Origin: Cryptomeria japonica
Lineage: Eukaryota > Streptophyta > Pinopsida > Cupressales > Cupressaceae
Assembly: GCF_030272615.1 (NCBI RefSeq)
Contig: NC_081412.1
Location: 686,276,583-686,332,582 of the forward strand
Reading direction: 5' to 3'
Length of the DNA stretch: 56,000 nucleotides
The first letter of the stretch is position 1. Each line of letters begins with the position of its first letter. Under the pieces are notes generated by a model. The model searched no databases, was not told the origin of the DNA, and saw only the letters and a list, made by a program, of their open reading frames with translations. Position numbers and translations under genes: made by a program. Shown here piece after piece: positions 1 to 12,147 of the stretch.

Positions 1-753
1 TGTAACTGGAGTTTTAGAATCACTCATTCTATAGACTTTAGTTTTTTCAACTATTGTAGCCATGCACAAAAATATTGCTTCCCATTAATAAAACTTGTAG
101 TTCTCTTGGTAGTTGTTACCCAAAGCATAAAACTAGGGTTTTTTTTAACACAAATAGGTGTCTGCTTTGCCTCAACCCAACTTTACCTTAAATCATAGGT
201 TCAAACCTTGAGTTTGAGAATTTTGGTCAAAATATGTGTTGCAAACATCCATTCAAAGTTCCCTACAAAATGAAAGCTCATGTGCTTTTGAGTTAATTAG
301 AGCTTTTAAATGAAAGGTAAAGGAGGCTTTTCCTTATTTTATATTTTTGTGTTCATTTGGCAATGTAAACCAAAGACTCTTACAATAACCTTTCCCTTCT
401 CAAATCTTTTCAATCTCTTATAAAACTTTAGACCAACCTCAATTTCTCATGTAGACTATTTTTTCTGAAAAGCGAAAATTTGATAACATTCTGACGACAT
501 CTCAGGGGTGTTTGTCTACTAAACACTATAAACCAATAGCCTAGCTTATCCATTGGGCATGAAGACTCAAGTAAGACTAGGACAGACCTTAGAACTTGTT
601 GTTAGAAACATGGAACAACACTTATGACTCAGACTGGACAACTAAAAATGTGCCACAGCACTTGGAGAAATGAAACTAAACTAACATGACTGGAACAAGA
701 TTTCACAACACCTTATTGGAAAGAGACTATTCTAATATGTACAAAAAAATCAT
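1..753. other. Non-coding 3' flank of element C
   Basis: No coding segment or RNA gene is recognisable here. The stretch lies just past the end of the integrase reading frame of element C (minus strand), so it is most likely the 3' untranslated region and possibly part of the 3' LTR. No LTR end, polypurine tract or partner LTR could be fixed inside the window. Confidence 0.4.
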
Positions 754-1930
754 TATTACCTAAAAATTAATGCTTGAGATGAATCCCATTGATTGGGATT
801 GGTTCCACTTCTCCATCCAGCTTAGACAACTGGAATGCATTATGCTGCTTGCACTTAGAAATAACATATGGCCCACTCTAAAAAGCATCAAATTTTGTAT
901 GCTTTCCAGGTCTTCTCTTAAACTCATCCCACTTCAAAACCATATCTCCTTATTTGAATGTTCTTGGGGAATATCTCTTATCAAATGATCTCTTCTCTTG
1001 AGCTTGTTGCATGGCATCATTTCTTATCTCCCTAATTCAACCAGCTGAGCCAATCTTGTTGTCATAGGTTATTCTTCAATCATGACAAGTTGATTGACTA
1101 GATCAAGGGATAGAAGTTTAGGAGAAATAGCCTTACCTCTTTCCCATACATAAGCATGTATGGTGATAGTCTCGTTGACCTCTTTGGAGTAATAGTATTA
1201 TCCCACAAGGTTGATTTCAAGTTGGTATGCCAAGCTCTTTGGTTTCCTTCCATGGTTCTTTTGATGATCCTGAGAAGGTTCTTGTTTGTGGACTCTAGTT
1301 GTCCATTACCTTGAGAATAATAGTTAGAATACGTATTACGATAAAAACCATTTCTAACAGCCTAATCAAAAATTCTTTTTCCTATGAAAGTAAGAGCATT
1401 GTCTGCAACTATTAATTCTGGAACTCCAAACCTTGTTATAATCTCTTCATAAGAAGTTTAGAACATCTGTCTCATTTGTTTCTTTAAGTGCCACAACCTC
1501 AGTCCATTTTGTGAAGTAATCAGTGGTTGTGAGAACCCACTTATGGCTAACACTTGAAGGTATATTTATGACTCCAATGAAATCAAAACCCCACTTCATG
1601 AAGGGTTGTTATACCTGAATTGGTTGTAATGGGAGGGTTGCTAACTTCTCCTCTCCTTTCCTACAAATATGGCACACTCCTTATATTTCCTAATCCATGA
1701 GTGCACATATTTGAATAAATTGGGCCAATAGTATCCCCCTTTGATGATCTTAAGAGCCGTAGCTCTTGCTGAGAAATATCCTCCAGCTGATCCTTCATGA
1801 AACTCATGTAAAACTTTATCAATTTGGTTAGCCTCTATGCATCTTAGCTAAACACCCTGAAAATCTCTCCTTAAAATAATACCATTTTGGAGTACATAGG
1901 GAATGGATTACAACCTATAATACCTCCCTT
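754..1930 (-). pseudogene. Integrase domain of element C
   Basis: Retroviral-type integrase that would insert the cDNA into host DNA. The minus strand at about 1680-1900 gives a decayed zinc-binding region with a GDTIGPIYSNMCTH-like stretch. The catalytic core follows at about 1030-1650: TTDYFTKW carries the first Asp, VADNALTF the second, and GNGQLESTNKNL the Glu. The C-terminal module at about 760-1000 reads LKWDEFKRRPGKHTKFDAF, a stop, then GPYVI, and ends with PINGIHLKH. The canonical D-D-E residues can all be read, but several stops and frameshifts break the frame. It follows the RT/RNase H segment directly, as expected for a Ty3-type pol. Confidence 0.85.
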
Positions 1931-3549
1931 TTTCTCTATTCATACCACGAGGAGACTCTCCAATTAACAAGAAATGTGTTATATCTTGTATCCAACTTGT
2001 AGAAGAAGTAGGTACAGTTGTTTGATCTTGATCTTGATCTTGAAGGACTAGGACAACTTTCTCTTCATCCTCTATACTATTGTTTGTATTACTAGTAAGC
2101 TTCTCACACAAACCTTTGCCTCTAACCAACTTGGTGACTTTGATATCAACATCATATTCCATTACCTTAATCAACCAACTAGCCCTTTTACCATTTAAGT
2201 CCTTAGCAAAAAATCTTTGACTGAAGGATGAGCTACTAGCAAATTGATCTTATTGTTAGAAAGCATATCCCTATTTTTTTTCAAACTTCTAACAATGGTA
2301 AGTACATGTTTTTTAACAAAAGAATACCCTTTTCATACTCTTTAAGGCCTTGACTGAAAAACACCAAAGGCTACTTCGAACCATGGTCATTCTCTTCAAC
2401 TAACATGGCTAATATACTATCAATGCTCCCATATGCATATAATATGAAATTGTTTGAGAAATCTAGTTTTAACAAAGTAGGAGCAATTGTAAGTACTTCC
2501 TTAATGAGCTCAAAAATCCTTTTTACATCCTTGGACCAGCTGAGAGAAACATTCTTTTTCAACATCGAGGTTAGAGGCTTTAAAAACTCAACAACATTTG
2601 GAATAAACATTCTAACAAAGTTGATCCTACCCAAGAAGATTTGCATGCCTTTCTCATGTGATGGTAAAGGAAGTGAAAGGATGGCACTTACTCTTTCTGG
2701 ATCAATGGTAAAACCATGTTTTGATACCACATATCCCAACAACTTACCCTCATGAACAAAAGACACACTTTTCTTTGGGTTGAGGGATATACCAAACTCC
2801 CTACATCTTTCAAAGATCTCCTTTCAGTGAGACAAATCTTCATTTGATTTTTTTGAAAAAATAGTTATGTCATCTAAATAAACTAACATAGTTTTATAGA
2901 TTAGGACATGAAATGCCAAGTCCATAACATGCTAAAAGGTTTCCCTAGCATTGGACAAACCAAATGGCATTTTCTTGTAAGCCATTGTACCCCATTTGAT
3001 TGTGAATGTTATTTTGAATTGATCCTCTCCCTTCAATAAAATCTAATTGTACCCTGAGAAGCTATATAATAAAGAAAACCTCTTAGAACCCAAAACAACT
3101 TGAAGGATTTGTTCCATGGAAGGTAGTGGGTAATTATCTTTGAGGGAGGCTCTATTAAGGTCTTTGAAATCAACACAAAGTCTGATTTCACCATTCTTTT
3201 TTTTTACTGGAACAAGGTTTGACACCCAAGAGGTATGCTTGATATGGAATTTAATTCTTCTCTCAATAAGTTTATTCAACTCTTTGACCATGAGGGGCTC
3301 AATTTTGGGGTTAAGAGGCCTTTGTTTTTTCCTCATAGGTTTGGCATTAGGCTCAAGCTCTATGGTGTGTTGGGAAATGTTGGGATCAAAGCCTTTCAAA
3401 TTTGAATATTTCCATGCAAAAATATCACTGAATTCTTCACAAAGTAAAATAAATGCATGCCTCTCCTCTAGTGTGTATATCTTGCCAAGCTTTAAAAGCT
3501 CATCTTTGAAGATCTCAACATCCTCATAATGTTCTTCTTTAATCTGCAT
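1931..3549 (-). pseudogene. Reverse transcriptase and native RNase H of element C
   Basis: The N-terminal part (3549-3043) is open for 168 codons and contains the Ty3 pre-RT and fingers motifs HTSWVSNLVPVKKKNGEIRLC and VDFKDLNRASLKDNYPLPS. A stop follows at about 3043. Beyond it come KMPFGLSNA and the catalytic YLDDI (2866-2880), then an open stretch (2766-2371) with LLGYVVSKHGFTIDPERV and the start of the native RNase H (LKLDFSNNFILYAYGS). The RNase H continues as PLVFFSQGLKEYEKG, and then EYDVDIKVTKLVRGKGLCEKL at about 2095-2160, typical of the Tat group. The expected Asp in the first RNase H motif appears replaced (YAYGS). The frame is shifted or stopped at least three times, so this is a pseudogene. 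Confidence 0.9.
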
Positions 3550-3745
3550 ACTAGCTTTCTCCTTTATTTTTTAATCATCAACATTGATGATTGAATCCAA
3601 TGTAACCAAACCCTTGGGTAATTTATTGTTTTTTTAACTGTATGATTTGATCTTGATACTGTTGTTTAAGTTTTTCTTGATTACCGTTTGAAAATTCATC
3701 TTCTCTCAAGAAATTAATGATTTGCTGATCACCATCAAAGACTTG

Positions 3746-4222
3746 CTAATGATCAATATTGTTAGGAATAGAATATCTAACAATAACCTTTACATATTGT
3801 GGTTCTTTAGAGTTGTTGATACCACTAGGAATATCATATTGTGCTCCTATAGCTGCTAATCTATCATCATGCTTATTAAGATTCCTAGGAATGGACAACA
3901 AATTAAAAGCTTTAAAATCTTCAATAAGATCCCATAGCCTATGCTTGTAGGACTTCAAAAGATTATTTTTAGTGGTATGGAGACCTCTTACCTAGTTGAC
4001 AATCAACTCACTATCACCAAACACTTTTAAACAATTTATTCCCCTCTTCTTTGCCCATTGTAGGCCATGAATCAAGGTCTCATACTCTGTTGTGTTATTA
4101 GTGCAGTTGAATGCAAATCTAAAAGAAGAGTAGTACTTATCATCATTAGGTGAAATTAACACACAACCACCAGCAGCACCAATTCTACTTCTTGATCCAT
4201 CAAAATAAAACTTCCAAAGCTC
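3746..4222 (-). pseudogene. Additional plant-type RNase H between protease and RT (element C)
   Basis: The minus strand from about 4220 encodes ELWKFYFDGSRSRIGAAGG, then FRFAFNCTNNTTEYETLIHG, KVFGDSELIVN, a stop, VRGLHTTKNN, and NLNKHDDRLAAIGAQ. The four acidic positions of an RNase H fold are present: Asp in YFDGS, Glu in TEYE, Asp in GDSE, and Asp in the terminal HDDRLA. The TNN..EYE..I.GL and GDSELIVNQV signatures are those of the plant/archaeal-type RNase H found as a second RNase H in Tat-group elements. One stop (at the usual Gln of VNQV) breaks it. Its place, after the protease linker and before RT, differs from the RT-RNase H-second RNase H-integrase order I know for Ogre-like elements. 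Confidence 0.85.
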
Positions 4223-4518
4223 ATTAGAGTGCTAGTTATCATGATATCCTTCATCTTTAACCAAGTTTGGGACAACAAGACCTTGTTCATGAAACATATG
4301 TATTCCAAGCTCTACTTCCTCCATGTGTTTAAATGGATCTTCTTCAAGATTTTCAGATGCCCATTCATCCAAAATCAGATCAGGAATGCCATCAATAGGG
4401 GTGTTTGGATCTCACGGAATAGGCTAGTCTTCTTACTCATAGATGGCTAAATTGGCATTGACAACATTTGGGACACATGGCTCCATGTGATCTTTGGCTA
4501 ACACTTCTAATTTGATGG

Positions 4519-4870
4519 TTACCTTGGTTCCATGTACCTTGTTCTAGAGAACATGTGTGACCAATCAGATGACAAATAACCCCTCAGCTTAGTTGTATAG
4601 TCTCTTGAAAGGCAAATAGCAAAGTAGGGTGGTAAATCTATCACATATATGTCCTGTGGGATTGAAACATTGGGACAAGCATGCAAGGTAAGACTCAGAT
4701 TTATAATCACTCCAATAATATTAGTGGTTGTCCCATCTAATTGAACTACACCTTTTGTTAATGGCTCATAAGACAATATCGACTTATCAACTATTTGATT
4801 TGGCATAATTGAACTACTTGCACCTGAATATATCATACAATTGTGTACTAGGTGTTGGCCAATGATTAAG
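4519..4870 (-). pseudogene. Aspartic protease of element C, active-site Asp altered
   Basis: A retropepsin-type domain that would process the gag-pol polyprotein. The open stretch starts within IIGQHLVHNCMIYSGASSSIMP and ends in ICLSRDYTTKLRGYLSSDWSH, a close match to the Tat-group pattern LLGRDW..KL.GY..TDWSH. The expected active-site triad D-S-G reads Y-S-G (GAT to TAT), so this copy would be catalytically dead even without the other breaks. It lies between gag and the extra RNase H in the same orientation. Confidence 0.85.
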
Positions 4871-5985
4871 GTTACATAAAATGGGGGTAGCTTGATTACC
4901 TTGGACTATTGTTCACTCTTCTCTTGAGGATTATTGGTGAGTACCATTTTAGGAGGTTGCTGATTAAAAGATTCATTTGATAAAGAAAGTAGACGAATAA
5001 TCATGAAGTAATTCTTTTTGCCCAGGAAGAACTAGAGTGTCCCACATAGAAAAACTAACATGTGTTTTGTTCAAATGATCTAGAATATTAAAATTACTTG
5101 TACTAACCTTCTGCTATCCTTTATGAACAACAACATCCCCTTGTATTTGTGTTGATTGTGGTTGGATTTTACGCTGATCTTTGCCTACCATAGGTTTTTC
5201 TCTTGGTAGGATTTGAACATTCTGAGAAGAAGAAGGCCCTGCTTGACCTTGTGAACTTGTAGATGACTAATTCTTGTGATTATCAGCTTGTTGCCTCATG
5301 TTAACAAATCTCTTCATTGATCTTTTATTGGTTGCTACAGGAGTGTAGGACTAATTTTGTGGATGACTAACCCCACAAAACTCCTCACCTTGCCAATTCA
5401 TCAACGTGACATATGGATTGCCTTGTTCCATGTGAGTAGACTGTTGCTTATGCATTTCTTATAATGAATCTTGTGGGATAACAACACCGTTTTGAACTAT
5501 TAAAGCTTGGTTTAACATTCCATTGGAACAAGTGGATTGGTTATGTGGTTGACTACAAGGAAAACAATACTCATAATCAATTTCCATGTTGTTCTTGACT
5601 AGTACAATATCTTTACAAGAGTTGAGTGCATTGGGGTTATAGGTTTGAAAAGGCCTTTGGTAGGCAATCCTCCTTTGGGCTTGAGGATCAGATTGAATAG
5701 GAGGCCAATTTGGCTGGTAAGTAGCTTGATAAGGCCTAATATTTTGGACTTGTTGCCTTTCTAGGTTGACTATCTTGTTACCATAGGTCTGTAACAAGCC
5801 TTTGATCTCTTGGAGCTCTTGGGATAGGGCTGGAACAACATTAGTTTGGGTTGGGACTTGATATCTTAGAGCTGGAATAGCTAGAACAGTAACAATGGTG
5901 GGAGATTGTATTGCAATAGGTGGCTGCACCTCTGGAAATATTGGCATGGGAGGCCTAGGTGCTATCTTTCTAGCTTGAACTTGTG
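4871..5985 (-). pseudogene. Gag C-terminal half of element C, cut by element A
   Basis: A Pro/Gln-rich gag tail reads across 5985-5459 without a stop and ends after VVIPQDSL. It contains YCFPCSQPHNQSTC, a C-x2-C-x3-H-x4-C zinc-binding motif of the kind seen in Tat-type gag. Further decayed gag-protease linker sequence follows (MHKQQSTHMEQGNPYVTLMN and a Ser/Gln-rich stretch) to about 4900. The capsid region is missing because the frame ends at 5985, exactly where the 3' LTR of element A starts. Confidence 0.75.
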
Positions 5986-6998
5986 TGTGTGAAAAGTGGA
6001 CCTGTATATGTATCTAAATACACAACACTTCAATTAAGTAATTAGATGCATGGTTAGTAAATCAATAATCAATGAACAATGAAACCATTACAAAGCGACC
6101 TATTGCCTTTTAGTAGATGTGAGTTTAGTTTTGCTCTCAGATTTTCATATGCAATACTAGTGACTAGACAACACCTAAGCGAAGGATTTAATCTATATGA
6201 GTATGAAATTGAGCTAAATGGATGTAAGATATGCAAGATTTAAGCTAACATGATTTAAGAAATTTTATCCATCTATATGATTTTAATCAAACTAACATGA
6301 TTCACGCAATATGATTAAGCTAATGCAATATTCTTAATGGACGAAAATTTCAATAGACCTAGAGGAAAAATAACATAATAACAATAATCTCTAGGGTTTT
6401 TTTTTTGAATGAGAGATGAGAGCCTAAATTTATAGAAAATTTAGAGAGAGACCAATAGTCAAGATCGATCAACGATGAGCGACAGAGATTTTCCAAGAGG
6501 AAGCACAATCTAGGTGAATTGATGTGATTGGTTGCTTTTCTCAGCTTTCAAGGAAATTGAACAATTTTAGATAAAATGAGAAAAAACTGATTTATTTCAT
6601 ATTTTATTCAATTTTGATATTTAATTGATTTAATTGATTTAATTACTTTTCTGAGATTTTTCAATTTAATTCTATTTTGATTTCTTTTCTCAAATTTAAT
6701 TCTTTTTCAAATTAATTCCTTTTTAATGATTTAATGGCAAATTGATTTATTAATTAAATATGCGAGGATATTTAATTAAATAAATAGAATAATTGATTAA
6801 AATGATTTTCTTGGAATGATTAATTAATTAAATGATTATTTAATTAATATAGAATGATTTATTTGCCATATGACATTGATGATTGAGTTTTAATTAACTA
6901 GGTGTTCATGTTTGATTTAATTACCTTTGGTTAGGACCTTGGTGATGTAGTCGAGATTAGGGGCCCATGGTTTAGGTGACCATTTTTAGGGTATTAAA
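5986..6998 (-). repeat. 3' LTR of element A
   Basis: It begins TGTGTGAAAAGTGG on the plus strand and is about 75-80% alike by eye to 48070-48460 over its first ~385 bases (through TAATCTATATGAGTATGAAA and TCAATAGACCTAGAG). The other end is placed at about 6998 by analogy with element B: both LTRs end in a short TTTTAGG-type segment followed by TTTGCCCCTC or TTTCCCCCCTC, which is a polypurine tract on the minus strand. The region 6590-6900 is very AT-rich with repeated TTAATTAA-type words. The right border is accurate to a few bases only. Confidence 0.7.
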
Positions 6999-7013
6999 TT
7001 TGCCCCTCTTTTA
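6999..7013 (-). promoter_or_regulatory. Polypurine tract of element A
   Basis: The minus strand reads AAAAGAGGGGCAAA directly upstream of the 3' LTR start, the position where plus-strand cDNA synthesis is primed. It fixes the element as minus-oriented with its body to the right. Confidence 0.65.
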
Positions 7014-7059
7014 ATTGATGTGCAAGCAACACATTGATTCAAAGAAAATTTATTGTCAA

Positions 7060-7560
7060 ATAGATTATCAGTTTTGAACTTGATGGATCACAAATCGATG
7101 AAGAGCAAGATGTTTAGCTTGATTTGAAGTGATGAAGTTGAACAAATTGATTAAAGCGATACTGATCTCGAACTTGATTAAACTAGGACTGACAAAGAGC
7201 GAAATACGGATCTTGAACTCAATGGATCAAGAAACAAGTATTGATCTAGAACTTGATTGAACTAGATTGAGCGAAGAGATGTAACCGATTCCAAACTTGA
7301 TTGAATAAGAACTGATTGAGCAAAGAGAATGTCCGAATTGATTTGAAGCGATCAAACTGAACACCTATTTGGATTGAGCGTGTGATCACTATCAAAAAAG
7401 ACTCTTTAAACCCTCTATTAGGTTTAAACGAATAACCAACTTGATGAGATGCGATGAAACTGATTACTATTAAGAGACTGATTCAGATGAAGACAATATC
7501 AACTTGATTTGATGCGATGAAACTAATATGCCCCTAGCAATGAGGTTTTAGTTGATTTGA
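7060..7560. repeat. Degenerate tandem repeat around a GAACTTGATT word
   Basis: Variants of GATCTTGAACTTGATTGA followed by AAGAGCGA-type words recur about every 70-80 bases (for example near 7075, 7175, 7212, 7247, 7292, 7342, 7440 and 7500). There is no open frame across it. It lies inside element A between the polypurine tract and the PMD gene. Confidence 0.55.
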
Positions 7561-8639
7561 TTTGATTGATATTCGATTAATCTTTGATTGAAAAGATTTT
7601 CTGCTCGACTTTAGATGAGGATTTGAAAAATTTCTCGACTTTTTAAGGCACAATCGTTGATAATGATGACGTAATGATCATGCCCCCTCAAGAGTAAAAT
7701 TGAAATATGGCGAAGCTACAATGATTTTAGGAAATTGAAAGGATAAAAAAGATTTAATGATGATAATCTGAGCACGAAGATGTATTGGAGATTTAAGTTG
7801 AAATCAGAAGTGATTTGAGCAAAAAATGATGAGAAAAAGTGAGTTGAAGACGAAAGTACCAAGTGGTCAATGTTGTGAGATTTTGACTAGAAAAATGATC
7901 TCAGATTTTGATTTTGATCCCGAAAATGGAATCAAGGCAGGTGATTTAGTTAAGGGTATAATTTTCACATCCATCAGAGCAAGTTTAAAAATTAGGGTTT
8001 TCTCTAGAAGGGGTGGAAAGGGTCATTCATTTCATTTTCACATCTCAAAGTTAAAAAAAATCAAAAACCTTCTCTGGAGCAAAATGGCAATTCTTGAGCA
8101 TACCCACCGATTCGAGTTGCAAAGATGACATAATCGACCTAGGGACTATCCCATTGCAGTAAGTGATCGATCTTGAGCTTGTTAAATTTATGAATTTGTA
8201 AATTTTTGCATGAATTTCTCGTTTTAATTTCGTTTTAGCTTGTTGTCAGTCATTTCATCGTACTGCCAAGTAGGGGTTGTCATATGAGTATCTGTTAAAT
8301 AGTGTTTACTCATATAAAGACATTTGTTTTGTCATTTGGTGTGTGCCCTCGACTCGTACAAGACATTTCATCAGGGTTTGTTTAGTCATTCTAAAATGTC
8401 TAGTTACTCATGGATAAGTTACTCGTACGAGTTGCTGCCCTCCGTGTTTACTTGTTTAAAAAACAATGAGCATTTTTTAGCATCGAAACTTGAAATTTTG
8501 ATTTCCACGATTGATTAGTTGGATTCATGGGCACTTTTGATAGCTTTCTAACTCAATTTGTATTGCATACTGATGAGTTTTTGTTCAATTTTGTAGGTTA
8601 GCTTGCCAGACATATAGTTTCGATGTACCTATCCGCCTA
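7561..8639 (+). other. Non-coding leader upstream of the element A PMD gene
   Basis: No gene is supported; the short frame at 7826-8128 shows no recognisable motif. The part at 8270-8450 contains TTGTCATATGAGT (8277-8289) and ACTCGTACGAGT (palindromic, about 8424). These words recur, in the same direction relative to the gene, upstream of the gag of this element at 27.8-28.0 kb. Confidence 0.5.
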
Positions 8640-8641
8640 CC

Positions 8642-10402
8642 ATGAGATTAGTTCGACAACTCTTAGATGCTCAGAGGGCTCATATTGATGCATGTGGTTT
8701 TGGACACTTGTTGCAGATGCCAGATATTCATGTGAATCACAAATTGCTGAGTGCATTAGTCGAGAGATTTCATTCAGAGCATAACATGTTTCACCTGCCT
8801 ACTGGGGAGATGACGATCACTCCCGAGGACTATATAGGATTCTGAGGATTCTATTTTTAGGTGGTAGAGTGGACTATGATTCATCTCCTCAGGTGAGGAT
8901 CATAACATTACATAGGGTTTTCCAGGATGATAGTCTTATAGTGCGATCCATTTCATGGGATGACTTGATGAGCAGATATGGAGGGAGATTTCTTGTTGCT
9001 TGTGTGCTGGTTGGACTGATAGGATGTTTTTTATACTGGACAGAGGTTAGTAGGGATTCTTGTGTGGTTGGGGGAGGATTTTGGAGATGTTAGTTGCTCA
9101 GTTGAGGATATTAGGTTGGGGATCTTGCTTGTTGGCACATATGTATCATGAGATGCATGAGATCGCATACCGAGATGCGAAGAGCATGACTATTGAGGTT
9201 ATTATTCTATAGATATGGGCATGGGAGCATATCCCAGTGTGCATGCCTGTGGTCGATGATTTGAGAGAGGCACATCAGCCCATCGTGTATCGATATTCAG
9301 GTTATTTGATGTAGCCCCACTTAGGGAAGACAGGTTTCTGGAGATACCAGTTGAATGACTTGATTGTAGTTGTCTGAAGGCCTTATAGGGGTTTAGAGGA
9401 GTGGGATGATTGGAGGCATGAGTGGAGATTGATGTTTATGACACACCCACTCATTGGGAGATCTTAGATGGTTATTGAGCAGTTTGTTGTTAGCTGGGTG
9501 ATGAGGCAGTATGGGCGAGTGTAGGCTATTTCACATGAGTTTACTGCTTACACTCAGTTTGGGGATGAGGAGAGGAAGGGATGGGGGCTGAAGTTATCTT
9601 ATGCCCTAGCGGTACATGAGATGATAGCCCTCCAGCCACAACGCTGGGATTATTTAGAGAATATTGTTGATGCGAGGGTGAGCCCAGAGTACAGGGATGA
9701 GTCCTTGAGATATCCATTCCCATAGATCCAGCAGAGCGAACACCTCAAATTGATGAGGGTGGAAAGGATGTACCAACTCAAGCATTGGGATTGGATCAAG
9801 CACAGGGATAGAGAGTAGATCCACCTAGGTGGATGTGAGGTGATTCTGGTGTGAGCAGTAGTAGCACACCAGTGACTGGTCAGTAGTGGAGGAGGGGAGA
9901 GGGTGGTTCATTGGGTGCAGTCAGAGGAGAGGGAGGTGGAGCTCAGGGTACAGAGGCTAGAGGTGGTATTTGTGGTGAGGTGGATATGGGAGAGAGAGCT
10001 GCCCCTCGACGGGTGCAACAACGGAGGGATGAGCGGATTGAGGGAGGAGAGGAGGAGATACCTCGGGGACAAATGCCAACGGATATGATCCATACACCGA
10101 GAGGAAAGGTGAGGACTCTCCAGACACAACTGGAAGTCATGCAGACCTAGGTTGCAGAGCGTGATCAGGAGGTGTTGAAATTATGAAGAGAGTTAGTTGC
10201 CTCCCGACATGAGATTCTGCATCAGTCTAGCCGAGTAGCGTATTATGTGGTAGCATACAGTGCAACAGTGTCGACATACAGACATGTGGCTCCTTACTCA
10301 AAGTATATGGCTAGATCAGAGGGAGCACATGCACCTCGACTGTTTGATGTTCCGCAGGCACCTCCTCCACCACTAGGCGATGAGGGAGAGGGCCAGAGCT
10401 AG
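8642..10402 (+). pseudogene. Plant mobile domain (PMD) gene of element A, antisense to gag
   Basis: The first 68 codons contain MPDIHVNHKLLSALVERFHS, then FHLPTGEMTITPEDY, the characteristic start of the plant mobile domain family (FHLP.GEMT.TLEDV). In shifted frames follow RFLVACVLVGLIGCFLYW, GWGSCLLAHMYHEMHEIAYR, and IWAWEHIPVCMPVVDD, all in PMD order. The C-terminal part (9700-10400) is Gly/Glu-rich and coiled-coil-like. Several frameshifts and stops break the gene. It stands on the strand opposite the gag of element A and near the 3' LTR, where Tat-group elements are known to carry extra, sometimes antisense, frames. The molecular role of PMD proteins inside retroelements is not established. 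Confidence 0.8.
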
Positions 10403-11222
10403 ATTGTTATAGGCTTTGTGTTATGTTGTATACCCCATTTTATTAGTTTATCCGATTTTTGCCCCGATAGACATTATTTATGTTAGTTGATATCATTTGT
10501 ACCCCTTTGACATTGATCTTTTGATGAGATATATACGACACATGATTTAATCTCATTGTTCTTGTGTTGAGTTATATGAGATGTTTTGGGAGATATCCTT
10601 CTATATTCATTTTTTTACGTGATGTTCTAAATGAATGCATTTCTTTTCAGTATGTATGTAATGCAAATGAATATGGATGTTTTTGTTTCTTTTCCATATG
10701 CAATAAATGAGAAAAATGATGAGCTAATGATGTAAACATATATATTTTGTTTTTCATGCAATAATATGAATGCTGAATGAAGTTATGGATTTGTATATGA
10801 TATGCTCATCAATGTAGCTAACATCTCATTTAAGATTTAAGATTTTGATGCTTAAGACCTCAATCATGTCGATAAAGTCAGTTGACCACTTGGCGAAGAA
10901 ATGATGATTGTTTCGAAGTCAGACTCTCATTCAAAGAACAAAGAGATAGATTGTATTATTTTGAAATCACTTGTAATGCACAAAATTAAAAATGAATGCA
11001 ACCTAAAAATGAGTCATTGGATTTTAATTTTTTTTTTATCATCACTGAGTAGAAATATAGGAATAAACATAAGCATCAAAGCACGAAGAGCTAGGATGAC
11101 CTAAATGTCATGTCCTTTTTAATATAGAAAGCGAACATAAGCATCAAGGCATAAAGAACCAAGATGACCTAAATGTTGCTTGCATACAAACACATCAGGC
11201 AAAGAAAAGTTCCTTCCTTGTT
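10403..11222. other. Non-coding interior of element A up to the element B insertion
   Basis: No gene is seen. The stretch is A/T-rich with repeated ATGAATG/GCAAATG words like those following the PMD gene in element B (15430-15720), so the two elements share a 3' flank to their PMD genes. It ends at the TSD ATATG (11223-11227). Confidence 0.5.
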
Positions 11223-11227
11223 ATATG

Positions 11228-12133
11228 TGTGTATGGTGAAAAGTGGATAATGGAAACAACAATATTGAAAGACTAAATGAATTCAACCACAAAACCCTAG
11301 CCTAACAACAACAAAGATCCACCATAACATATGAAGACTACCTAAGACAATGCAAATCAACAAAATCACAAAGATTATACCATCACATATCCACTAGGGT
11401 TTTAATCCTCATTCTTCCTATCTCCATTGATCTTGCTTGATATATTTTCTCTCAGATTTTATGTGTGCACAAGAACTCAACAAAGAGCGAAAATGTGGTT
11501 GATAGAAGGCTTGATTGCATAAGATTGATTAGCTGAATAGGATGCTTAGGGTTGATAATGAAGGAGAGTATCCTCTTATATAGAAGACACTGTAAGAAAT
11601 GGAGGGATAAGATTAAGAGGTGTAAAAGATAGATGGTTGGCTAAGATTAAAGGGTAGGTAGAAGAAATAATAAAATGATAAAGGGGGTAGATAGTGTAGG
11701 AATTAAGAGATGAATGACATGTGTCATAGGTAGAAAAGGCTAATGAATTAATTAAATAAATAATTTTATTTATTTAATTATTTAATCCTAATTCTTCTAT
11801 TAATTAAATAAATCTATTTATTTAATTAATTCATTTATCCTCTTCTAGCCTTTTTCCTCATTTAAATAAATACATTTATTTATTTAAATTATACTTCTCT
11901 TAAATTAAATAAATATTTTAATTTTTAAATTTATCCCATTTCTTTATTTATTTAATTAATTCATTTATCCTCTTCTAGCCTTTTTCCTCATTTAAATAAA
12001 TACATTTATTTATTTAAATTGTACTTCTCCTAAATTAAATAAATATTTTATTTATTTAATTGATCCCATTTCTTCTATTAATTAAATAAATCTTTATTTA
12101 TTTAATTAGACAGGACAATTTTAGGTGTCTACA
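11228..12133 (-). repeat. 3' LTR of element B (906 bp)
   Basis: It runs TGTGTATGG...GTCTACA on the plus strand. It is longer than the partner LTR by 132 bases because of a tandem duplication: the CATTTATCCTCTTCTAGCC unit occurs at about 11832 and again at about 11963. Its AT-rich core (about 11749-12113) is the reverse complement of the core of the partner LTR. A TATA-like CTTATATAGAAG sits at 11575-11586. Confidence 0.9.
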
Positions 12134-12147
12134 TTTCCCCCCTCTTT
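12134..12147 (-). promoter_or_regulatory. Polypurine tract of element B
   Basis: The minus strand reads AAAGAGGGGGGAAA immediately upstream of the 3' LTR start (TGTAGACACC). This is the priming site for plus-strand DNA and shows the element runs on the minus strand. Confidence 0.8.

Larger units (their letters stand above)
1..5985 (-). mobile_element. Element C: decayed Tat/Ogre-type Ty3 retrotransposon, gag side truncated by element A
   Basis: Reading the minus strand from 5985 downwards, the domains are gag C-terminal half, protease, extra RNase H, reverse transcriptase, native RNase H and integrase. The match to the Tat group rests on several signatures: the protease end with a RDY..KL.GYLSSDWSH pattern, the post-RNase H KxVxGxGLCExL motif, and the integrase tail ending in PINGIHLKH. 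Frameshifts and in-frame stops occur throughout, so the copy is dead. The gag frame stops at 5985, where a different LTR begins. Its upstream part, leader and 5' LTR are therefore expected on the far side of element A, beyond 56000. Confidence 0.85.

Noticed and set aside
7060-7560. CRISPR-like or satellite array
   Set aside because: The repeats are degenerate, without constant repeats and unique spacers, and they lie inside a plant retroelement.
9903-10150. Several overlapping frames on both strands at 9.9-10.15 kb
   Set aside because: Purine-rich low-complexity tail of the PMD gene of element A opens many frames by composition alone.
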